From Candidatus Thalassarchaeum sp. (GTDB lineage Archaea; Thermoplasmatota; Poseidoniia; Poseidoniales; Thalassarchaeaceae), in contig JAKUOA010000006.1 of the NCBI GenBank assembly GCA_022451235.1, forward strand, positions 108,413-155,125: a stretch of DNA of 46,713 nucleotides. Direction: 5' to 3'. The notes below the pieces were generated by a model. It was not told the DNA's origin. It saw only the letters and a program-made list of their open reading frames with translations, and ran no database searches. Position numbers and translations under genes: made by a program. Shown in pieces: positions 1-7,426 of the stretch (the stretch's first letter is position 1; every line of letters starts with the position of its first letter).

Positions 1-1
1 C

Positions 2-121
2 GCAATTATGCTTGGTTTGGTAATCTGGTTTAGTCGAGATTTGCTCACATCAATTTCTACTTTAGAGACTGAATTAGAATTTCTTTCCGATGAACAACCA
101 AAGACTGCTGAGGAAGAATAA
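2..121 (+). CDS. C-terminal fragment of a membrane protein (truncated by window edge)
   Basis: Frame 2 is open from base 2 to TAA at 119-121: AIMLGLVIWFSRDLLTSISTLETELEFLSDEQPKTAEEE*; hydrophobic segment then acidic tail. Too short for a family call. Confidence 0.5.
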   Translation, partial: AIMLGLVIWFSRDLLTSISTLETELEFLSDEQPKTAEEE

Positions 122-140
122 TTTCATTTTGTTCTAATTT

Positions 141-158
141 CGGCCCCAAAGGGGGCCG
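141..158. other. Perfect intergenic hairpin cggcccc-aaag-ggggccg
   Basis: 7-bp perfect inverted repeat with 4-nt loop between the end of the partial ORF (121) and the NMD3-like start (226); possible terminator or 5'UTR structure, but no T-tract follows. Confidence 0.5.
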
Positions 159-225
159 AGTTAGACTTCGACCCGCTCACCAACCCTTCAAACGGGGCGG
201 GCTTGCCGCTTGGCGGGGGAGCAGT

Positions 226-1278
226 ATGGATGGCGCAGCGTTTTGTATCGCCTGCGGTTCACCTCCTCCGCTTACATCAGAGCGTCTTTGTGAGGATTGT
301 TTGAGGACTAGAACTGTATTTTCTGAAGTACCCGAGCGTATCCAGCAACACCGCTGTGCAAAATGCGGAATGCATGAGGTAGAGAAGCGCTGGGTTAACA
401 TTGAAGACGATGAATTGGGGGAGTTGAGGCTTAGAGAAAATCTCGGTGTTACAGATGGAGCAAGTGACGTTGCAGTAGATATGGTCTATCAGCCAATTGA
501 TGATAGAACAGCTCGTCTTCATGTCAACGTCGAAGGGCAATTGGAAGGTCACAAATTCTCTAATCAGCATGAAGTTCTATTGCAGACTAGTAATGCTGTT
601 TGCCCTACCTGCACTAGAAAAGCAGGAGCATATTTTGAGGCGACTATGCAGCTTAGGAGTGCTGGACGTAGATTGTCTGACGAGGAACTCAAGAGCCTTA
701 GAGGGACTTTAGATGAATTGCTCAATGAATTGGAATCAGATCCGATGTTTTTCATCACTAAAGAAGGGCCTGTAACAGGCGGTTGGGATTTACAACTTGG
801 TTCAAAGGCATTAGCAAGAACTTGGGCCAGAAAACTTGTTCGAAGATTTGGTGGAACAACAAAAGAAACATCGACGCTGGTTGGTATGAGAGAAGGTTCA
901 GAAGTCACTAGACTAACCTTGTCTTATCGTAAACCAGCGTATGGACTTGGTGATGTCATTCGCCTCAAAAAAGAAAAATGGCTTGTATCGGCTTGGCAGA
1001 AGGATGGTCCAACCCTAAGGCGTTTAGACCGAAATGAGCGTATAGGTGCGACTTGGAGAGATATGGAAAAGGCTACTGTTGTGAGTAGTTTTGTGGACCA
1101 AATCATAGTCGATGTATTGAATCGTGATACTTCCGGTGCTGAGGTAATGGATCCTACTGATTATCGTGTGGTTACCGTCGCTCTCCCTTACGATGATGAT
1201 GGTTCGGCGACAAACTTACGCATCGCCTTCATAGACGACTTATGGATGGCACTACCAGGGCACACGGGAGAGGAGTGA
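226..1278 (+). CDS. NMD3-family protein (60S/50S export/assembly-like, archaeal)
   Basis: N-terminal zinc motifs FCIACGSPPP..LCEDCL, RCAKCGMHEVEKRW, CPTCTRKAGAYFEATMQLR; typical NMD3 N-terminal layout. Confidence 0.8.
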   Translation: MDGAAFCIACGSPPPLTSERLCEDCLRTRTVFSEVPERIQQHRCAKCGMHEVEKRWVNIEDDELGELRLRENLGVTDGASDVAVDMVYQPIDDRTARLHVNVEGQLEGHKFSNQHEVLLQTSNAVCPTCTRKAGAYFEATMQLRSAGRRLSDEELKSLRGTLDELLNELESDPMFFITKEGPVTGGWDLQLGSKALARTWARKLVRRFGGTTKETSTLVGMREGSEVTRLTLSYRKPAYGLGDVIRLKKEKWLVSAWQKDGPTLRRLDRNERIGATWRDMEKATVVSSFVDQIIVDVLNRDTSGAEVMDPTDYRVVTVALPYDDDGSATNLRIAFIDDLWMALPGHTGEE

Positions 1279-1280
1279 AT

Positions 1281-2318
1281 ATGTCTGAGATAGATTTTCA
1301 ATCACTTCTCGATAAACATGACAGATCAGACATGGCTGGATTCACCAGAAATTTTGTCGATGACCTAGAGGCTTCCATGAATACAGAAATACAAATCGAA
1401 GCAGATATGGATTGGAGTGGAGTTGTCTGTCTAGGGATGGGTGGCTCTGGCGCCGGAGGTATGTTCCTATCAGCCCTAGCCGATGATTCAGGAGGCCTAC
1501 CCTTTGTGGTCTGGAATAACTACGGCTTACCATCATGGTGGGGGCCAGATTGGCTAGTGTTAGCGACCTCCTATTCGGGAAATACCGAGGAAACTCTAGA
1601 TGGTGTAAGACAAGCATTGGAAGAAGGAGGAGTTGTAGTTGGTATCTGTTCGGGTGGAGAATTAGAGAATTTACTCTCACAAAGTGATGAGTCACTATGT
1701 ATCTCAGTTCCTTCTGGACAAATGCCTCGCTCTGCATTCGGTCATTTATTCGGGAGTCAATTATCCCTTTGCTGGGCCCTAGGGGTTCTACCACGGCCAT
1801 CTGAGGAAGAAATTAATCAGATGTTAGGTCGATTACGCTCTTGCTCTAAGTTAGCGGATATAGTCGGAGGCGACGGTAGAGTAGCCGCAATGGCCAATGG
1901 AATGTCTGAGCGAGACATCGCGATTGTTTCTGCTAGTGAAATGGCATCGGTTGGTGTTAGATTTACTAACCAATTAAACGAGAACTCTGAGAGATTTTCC
2001 CGTCCCGTCCAATTGCCAGAAATGAATCACAATGAGATTGTTGCTTGGGATAGGAATTCATCGTCTCAAGCATTGCTATACATTGCAAGTCCACATACCC
2101 ATCCTCGCGTGCGCGCGCGAATTAGTTGGATGATGGAAAATCTTGAAGCGGGTGATTCTTGGTTACTTGATTGCGAAGGAGATAGCCTCCTTGAGAGTCT
2201 CCTAACCGCTGCACACATAACCGATTGGGTAAGTATTGCTTTGGCTATGATTAATGGTATTGATCCCTCTGAAATGACCGCCATTAAAGGTCTCAAAACC
2301 TATCTGTCTACAATTTAG
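1281..2318 (+). CDS. Bifunctional phosphoglucose/phosphomannose isomerase (SIS domain)
   Basis: GMGGSGAGGMFLSAL, SYSGNTEETLDGV, N-x-N-E.. PEMNHNEIVAW motifs. Start chosen at MSEIDFQSLL (track ORF begins at 1242, inside the upstream gene). Confidence 0.85.
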   Translation: MSEIDFQSLLDKHDRSDMAGFTRNFVDDLEASMNTEIQIEADMDWSGVVCLGMGGSGAGGMFLSALADDSGGLPFVVWNNYGLPSWWGPDWLVLATSYSGNTEETLDGVRQALEEGGVVVGICSGGELENLLSQSDESLCISVPSGQMPRSAFGHLFGSQLSLCWALGVLPRPSEEEINQMLGRLRSCSKLADIVGGDGRVAAMANGMSERDIAIVSASEMASVGVRFTNQLNENSERFSRPVQLPEMNHNEIVAWDRNSSSQALLYIASPHTHPRVRARISWMMENLEAGDSWLLDCEGDSLLESLLTAAHITDWVSIALAMINGIDPSEMTAIKGLKTYLSTI

Positions 2319-2896
2319 TAGAGATATCCCAAAACCAATCTGGGATCGGGATATATTCGCAAAGCCTTTTCTCTATCATTAGGCGCAACAACCCCTGGCA
2401 TATCGTGAGTTTTTGGCTCTTGAAATGACAATTGGAAATGTAGGTGAGGCTCCCAGCCACCATTTTCATGAGGTTCTCCCATCCAACATATTACATCACC
2501 AGCATTCACTTTTTGACCAACTGACTTACCTTCTATTGAAGCAGAATCAAGGTGACCGTAAAGAGCCCATATTGCAGTTCCATCTAGGATGTGTTTTGTA
2601 ATCACAACGTGACCATAATCTCCATCGGCTGGATTATATCCAAAATGAGAAATTTCTCCATTTGTAAATGCCATACAGGCAGTCCCTACCGGTGCGCCAA
2701 TATCTATTCCCATATGCAGAAAACGCTCTCCTGAGAAGAGTTCAGTAGAATATAATCCGGGTCGTAATTCATCGTACTTCCCGACACTATATTCGGTCTT
2801 TGGAGGGGTCCAAGTACCCCCCGATAAGTCAAGTATAGTGTAATCTTCTGGCATATCCACAACTGGATGGAACTCGTGGGAATCCCAATCAATCAT
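2315..2896 (-). CDS. M23 (LytM-like) metallopeptidase family protein
   Basis: HMGIDIGAPVGT, WALYGHLD, PHLHFQLS are the M23 zinc-site motifs; no signal peptide visible. Confidence 0.85.
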   Translation of the reverse strand: MIDWDSHEFHPVVDMPEDYTILDLSGGTWTPPKTEYSVGKYDELRPGLYSTELFSGERFLHMGIDIGAPVGTACMAFTNGEISHFGYNPADGDYGHVVITKHILDGTAIWALYGHLDSASIEGKSVGQKVNAGDVICWMGEPHENGGWEPHLHFQLSFQEPKTHDMPGVVAPNDREKALRIYPDPRLVLGYLY

Positions 2897-2921
2897 GATC
2901 TTGCGAGCAGGGTGAAGGCCA

Positions 2922-4121
2922 TCACTCCTCCTCTTCCGCTTCTTCCGCTAGAGCACGAATTCCGCTCTTTTCTCTGAGTTCTTTCTTGGTTTTTGCCCCC
3001 AATTCTTTCAGCATCTCAGTTTGCCTGATTACATTGCCTCGGCCAGTAGACAAACGGTCTCTAGCCACCTTGTAAGCCTCACTAGCCTGGTCAATCTCAA
3101 ATCCGACTTGGGTAAAAGATTCCAAGAATAATACTACTTTGTCATGAAGTTCTCCCGCTCTATTTACTAACTCGTTTTGGTTCTTGGTTTGCCTTTCGCG
3201 ATTCCATAATTCTTGAATTAACATTAGAGTAAGCATTAGTGATGTCCCACTAACAATCTTCACTTTGCGTTCGCCTACCATATCCTCGTAGAGGTGAGGA
3301 TCTGCCCGCATTGCATCGATGAAGGCCCCCTCAAGAGGCACTGCCATCAGAACGAAATCAAGAGTATTGATACTCTCCATGTGTTCATAATTTTTCGATG
3401 CAAGTTTTTTCGCATGGTTTCTTATCGAATTGCAATGAGCTTTCATTGCGGTTTTTGTCGATGTCTCATCTTCTGCATTAACATATTCAGTGTATGCAGT
3501 TAGTGACACCTTTGAGTCTATTATAACATGCCGATTTCCTGGTAAATTTAGTACGAAATCAGGTTGTTTCCTCTTCCCATCGGCATCTGTTTCGGATAAA
3601 TGTTTGACATAATCTCGATCTTTAACAAATCCCATATTTTGTAGAAGATTTTCTACAACAACTTCTCCCCAAGCGCCTTGGGCTTGAGAATCCCCCCTAA
3701 GAGCCAATGCTAACTCTCGAGTTTCCTCTGCTAGGGTTGTACCAAGTACTGCTACATTGTCGACCTTTTCGCCAAGACTAGCCGCTCTTTCAATGTCCTT
3801 TTCCTTTGCAGTTTCGATAGCCGCGATATATTCACTCATACTTCCTGATAGTGCTTCAGTAGCTTCTTTGAATGCAGATTCTTTTTGTTCATCGGCATCT
3901 TTTACAGCGGACTTAAAAGCCTCAGTAGCCGCTATTTTGTATGAATCCATCATTTGCACTTTAGTCTCCTGGAAAGCGGTTTCTTTCGCCTCAAGAAGTG
4001 CCTTTGTCTTGATTAATTCAGCCTGAATGTCTTCTGAACCAGTTTCTTTGACTTGTTTAGCAATCAACCAACCAATAGCGGTCCCAACAAGAATCCCAAC
4101 GACTACGAACACGATTTCCAT
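2922..4121 (-). CDS. rmuC: RmuC-family DNA recombination protein
   Basis: N-terminal TM (MEIVFVVVGILVGTAIGWLIA), coiled coil, then LRGDSQAQGAWGEVVVENLLQNMG...RKQPDFVLNLPGNRHVIIDSKVSL...MAVPLEGAF, diagnostic RmuC motifs. Start set at MEIVF. Confidence 0.92.
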   Translation of the reverse strand: MEIVFVVVGILVGTAIGWLIAKQVKETGSEDIQAELIKTKALLEAKETAFQETKVQMMDSYKIAATEAFKSAVKDADEQKESAFKEATEALSGSMSEYIAAIETAKEKDIERAASLGEKVDNVAVLGTTLAEETRELALALRGDSQAQGAWGEVVVENLLQNMGFVKDRDYVKHLSETDADGKRKQPDFVLNLPGNRHVIIDSKVSLTAYTEYVNAEDETSTKTAMKAHCNSIRNHAKKLASKNYEHMESINTLDFVLMAVPLEGAFIDAMRADPHLYEDMVGERKVKIVSGTSLMLTLMLIQELWNRERQTKNQNELVNRAGELHDKVVLFLESFTQVGFEIDQASEAYKVARDRLSTGRGNVIRQTEMLKELGAKTKKELREKSGIRALAEEAEEEE

Positions 4122-4243
4122 TTCACTCAGTAAACAAAGAGAAAATCGAGGGTATTTAACCTTCTCAGAACTAAACCTGCTGCAATTGTAACAAGAACTC
4201 CAAACAGTACTCTTTACGAGGGATGCAATGATGAGTGCTAACA

Positions 4244-5344
4244 ATGGATGCCTATGGTAGGGTCAGATGCGCCATCCTCGGCGCTACCGGACTTGTTGCT
4301 CAGCGCTTTTTCCAGCGCCTTCAGTTTCACCCTTGGCTCGAACCAGTAGCAATAATCGGCTCTCCGGAAACTGCTGGAAAGTCACATGATGAATGCCTTT
4401 GGAGTTTAGATGAGGAAAGGCCTCCACCTTCTCAATTGACAATTGGAGGATTAGAAAATCTTCCATCATTAATAGAAGAATTCCACAGTTTAGGTGTTAG
4501 GATTATTTTCTCAGCACTTCCCGACGAACCGGCCGCAAGGGTGGAGAGAGATTTAGCGGCGGCAGGATTCCTTGTAGTTTCTCACGCTCAAGTACATCGT
4601 CTAGAAACAGATATTCCACTAATCGTCCCTGAAGTCAATATCCAAGATTTGAGTATACTCAAGAAACAATCTGAAGGTTCTGAGGGCCGCCTAATTTCTT
4701 GTTCCAATTGCACGGTTTCACCGATTGCGATTACCCTTTATCCATTAATGCAAATCGCTGACATTACTTCGGTAAAAATAGTCACTCAGCAAGCTCTTTC
4801 TGGCGGAGGTAGAACCCTTCTAGCTGAAGGCAGAGAAGGTCGCCAAATCAACAGCGAAATACCAGGAGAGGCCGAATCAATAATCACTGAATTATCAAAG
4901 ATATTGTCTTGTGAATTCGATATAGAAGCCTCCTGTGAAAGAGTTATGCGAGATTATGGTCATTATGCGCGAATAGAAGTCGAATTTCAAGAAAAGGTTA
5001 GTGCTCACCAAGTCGTTCGTGCATGGCGAGAATCATATTCACGCAGCCAGGAACTCAACCTTCCTTCAGCGACAAAAAGACCAATTATTTTCGTAGATGG
5101 TGAACTTGATGATAACCACCGCTGGGTTGGCTTTGAACAGCATAAAAACCCAGGTCTAGACCTAAAAGCCGCGATGGCGGTGGCCGTTGGAGAGGTAGGG
5201 ATAAACGGCTCAAGACTTAGATTTTCTACAATGGCTGACAATACAATTCGTGGTGCAGCAGGATATTCAGTTTTACTCGTTGAACAATTACTCGCTGACG
5301 GGCTTCTGCATGATAATAACACCATACTTGCCCAAGAGATTTGA
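4244..5344 (+). CDS. asd: Aspartate-semialdehyde dehydrogenase
   Basis: ILGATGLVAQRFFQRLQFHPW, SCSNCTVSPIAITLYPL active-site Cys, QQALSGGGR. Confidence 0.92.
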   Translation: MDAYGRVRCAILGATGLVAQRFFQRLQFHPWLEPVAIIGSPETAGKSHDECLWSLDEERPPPSQLTIGGLENLPSLIEEFHSLGVRIIFSALPDEPAARVERDLAAAGFLVVSHAQVHRLETDIPLIVPEVNIQDLSILKKQSEGSEGRLISCSNCTVSPIAITLYPLMQIADITSVKIVTQQALSGGGRTLLAEGREGRQINSEIPGEAESIITELSKILSCEFDIEASCERVMRDYGHYARIEVEFQEKVSAHQVVRAWRESYSRSQELNLPSATKRPIIFVDGELDDNHRWVGFEQHKNPGLDLKAAMAVAVGEVGINGSRLRFSTMADNTIRGAAGYSVLLVEQLLADGLLHDNNTILAQEI

Positions 5345-5380
5345 CCGCACACGCCAATAGAGCGACTACCTTCCCGCGTT

Positions 5381-5995
5381 GTGCGTCAGCGCCAACTTGC
5401 CATGCTCCTTTCCTCTTTACCTCCACATCCGTGTGGAGATATCGAATTGGAACAATATACTACTTCGGGTGATATTGCAGCCTCATGGTTAGCACAAATT
5501 GCTGCATTCGGCGATCTATCAACGGATTCATCGATTGCTGATTTAGGTGCAGGGAACGGGATTTTAGGAATCGGCGCGGCACTGATGGGTGTGTCTCAGG
5601 TGGTTTTGGTAGAGGTAGATGAACAAGCCTGCTCTGTTGCATTCCAATCAATTGAGCAGGCGGGTGTATCAGATTCTGTGGAAATATTCCGCAAAAGGGT
5701 CGATGATTCACTAGATTTAAGTGGCGCAGATTTGATAATTTCCAATCCACCTTGGGGGACTCAAAAGGCGAAATCTGACCGCCCCTTTCTTGATGCAATA
5801 ATTCGCTCAAATGCTATTGCCCATCTGATGCATAGCGCTGAAGCAAAACATGTCGAGGTAATCTTCGAGTCGGCTGGATGGGAAGTCGAGAGATACTGGG
5901 AAACAGATTTCGCGTTGCCCGCTGCCTATTCACATCACTACAGCCGTCAAGGAAAGACCAGAGCAGGATTCTGGCGTTTGTTACCGCCAGTATAA
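5381..5995 (+). CDS. METTL5-like class I SAM methyltransferase
   Basis: RQRQLAMLLSSLPPHP..ELEQYTTSGDIAASWL, IADLGAGNGILGIGAAL, NPPWGTQ; METTL5/archaeal homologue pattern. GTG start. Confidence 0.82.
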   Translation: MRQRQLAMLLSSLPPHPCGDIELEQYTTSGDIAASWLAQIAAFGDLSTDSSIADLGAGNGILGIGAALMGVSQVVLVEVDEQACSVAFQSIEQAGVSDSVEIFRKRVDDSLDLSGADLIISNPPWGTQKAKSDRPFLDAIIRSNAIAHLMHSAEAKHVEVIFESAGWEVERYWETDFALPAAYSHHYSRQGKTRAGFWRLLPPV

Positions 5996-6013
5996 TCTCA
6001 AGTTCTCAATTTT

Positions 6014-6030
6014 GCCGTGCTACGCACGGC
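6014..6030. other. Perfect intergenic hairpin gccgtgc-tac-gcacggc
   Basis: 7-bp stem, 3-nt loop between METTL5-like stop (5995) and Csl4-like start (6069). Confidence 0.5.
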
Positions 6031-6068
6031 CGGACCGTTCATAGGGGGTTGGCTGGTCGCCCGCCTCG

Positions 6069-7346
6069 ATGAGTTCTACCACTGGCGACTTTGTTACGCC
6101 AGGTAATCAGGTCGAAGTGCCGGCTGGTGCTAGCCTTGGTTCGGGCCTCTCGGAGACTGAATCAGGCGCAATAGCTCTAGTCAGTGGGACACTTATTTCT
6201 GACGGCGATATACTCTCGGTTGATGCTAACAGTCTAGAGACAAATTCACCGCAGATAGGTGATGACGTTATTGCGGAAGTTACCAAACTCATGCCTAAGG
6301 TCGCCATGATTCGTATCCTTCATATCGAAAAGGATGGTGGACATAGAGACCTTTCTGCCGAGAATTTATTTGCCGACATTTTCGTGACTGAAATCGTTGA
6401 TAGATTTCTTCCTTCACCAGGCGATGCTATGAGAAGTAGGGATTTGATACGTGCTAGAATTACTCAAATTGAACCAAATCTCAAGGCCAGTACTCGGGGT
6501 TCCCCTGAATTGGGAGTACTGTGGGCGATTTGCCCTGCATGCGGAAGTGAGTTGACTACTTCTGATGACAAGCAGGACTTCAATGTCGATTGTAATCGAT
6601 GTGATTACTCGGGTTATCGAGTTCTATCCAATGGATTCGGTCATGGACACATTCTTGGTGACGATATACAGGAGCTGAATAGAGCCGGAGAGCGTTGGTC
6701 TGCAGAAGCCGAGAGTAATCTTGGCCACGAAGGGGCTAGACCCTATCTGTCACCTGTAGCCGATCACCGCCGTGGAATCAGTCACGAAGCATCTCCTGCT
6801 GCGATGAGGATGCGTTCAGCGATAACAGGAAAAGGAGGTCATGGAGGCGGGAAACAGCGAATCCAGCACAAGACCAAATGTACTCTGTGTGGATGTGAAA
6901 CAACAGTCCCATTTGTACCAACTCCCGGAAAACCAATTCGTTGCAAAGAATGCATGGACAAGGTCAAGGAAGGAAAGGCAACCAAAGAAGAACTCGCAGC
7001 GGAACGTGAGGTGTTAACCAAAGCACGCACTGAAGCCTCCGAAGTAGCCGGAATCAAACTCTTCATAGCACGATTATCGTTTGATGCTAACGAGGACGAA
7101 TTGAGAAATCATTTCTCGACTCATGGAGAGATAACAGAGTGTAGCATTGCCAAAGATAGAGACACAGGTAAATCTCGCGGATTTGCCTTTGTGAAGTTCG
7201 CTAGCCGAAAAGCCGGAGAGAAGGCGATTAAGGAATTGGATGGAAGTGAAATTCAAGGTAGAAAAATCAGTGTCCAGGAATCCAATGACAGCGGAGGCCG
7301 CCGAGGTGGACGTGGTAAAGGAAACAAACGTCATAATCGCCGCTGA
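6069..7346 (+). CDS. Csl4-like exosome subunit with additional zinc motif, RRM domain and Arg/Gly-rich C-terminus
   Basis: N-term VTPGNQVEVPAGASLGSG (Csl4 N-domain), GDDVIAEVTKLMPKVAMIRILHIE (S1-like), CPACGSEL..CNRCDYSG ribbon; CTLCGCETTVPFVPTPGKPIRCKEC motif; IKLFIARLSFDANEDELRNHFSTHGEI...DTGKSRGFAFVKF...GRKISVQE (RRM with RNP2/RNP1); GGRRGGRGKGNKRHNRR tail. Confidence 0.87.
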   Translation: MSSTTGDFVTPGNQVEVPAGASLGSGLSETESGAIALVSGTLISDGDILSVDANSLETNSPQIGDDVIAEVTKLMPKVAMIRILHIEKDGGHRDLSAENLFADIFVTEIVDRFLPSPGDAMRSRDLIRARITQIEPNLKASTRGSPELGVLWAICPACGSELTTSDDKQDFNVDCNRCDYSGYRVLSNGFGHGHILGDDIQELNRAGERWSAEAESNLGHEGARPYLSPVADHRRGISHEASPAAMRMRSAITGKGGHGGGKQRIQHKTKCTLCGCETTVPFVPTPGKPIRCKECMDKVKEGKATKEELAAEREVLTKARTEASEVAGIKLFIARLSFDANEDELRNHFSTHGEITECSIAKDRDTGKSRGFAFVKFASRKAGEKAIKELDGSEIQGRKISVQESNDSGGRRGGRGKGNKRHNRR

Positions 7347-7426
7347 TTCCAAATTTGCTGCCCCGATCAGCCATCTATAGCGAAGTCGTGAAGACTGAAT
7401 AGCAATCCGGCAGGTTGAGGGGTAGA

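Noticed and set aside
564-908. Antisense ORF (114 aa, -) overlapping the NMD3-like gene, and many similar shadow ORFs (e.g. 1342-1800, 2704-2892, 10469-10756, 12140-12457, 22617-23177, 34980-35177)
   Set aside because: They lie wholly opposite or out of frame to well-supported genes, have no recognisable motifs and biased compositions typical of shadow frames.
5996-6068. GC-rich intergenic segment considered as a tRNA or small structured RNA
   Set aside because: Only one 7-bp hairpin is convincing; no tRNA cloverleaf, TTCRA box or CCA-like end could be drawn.
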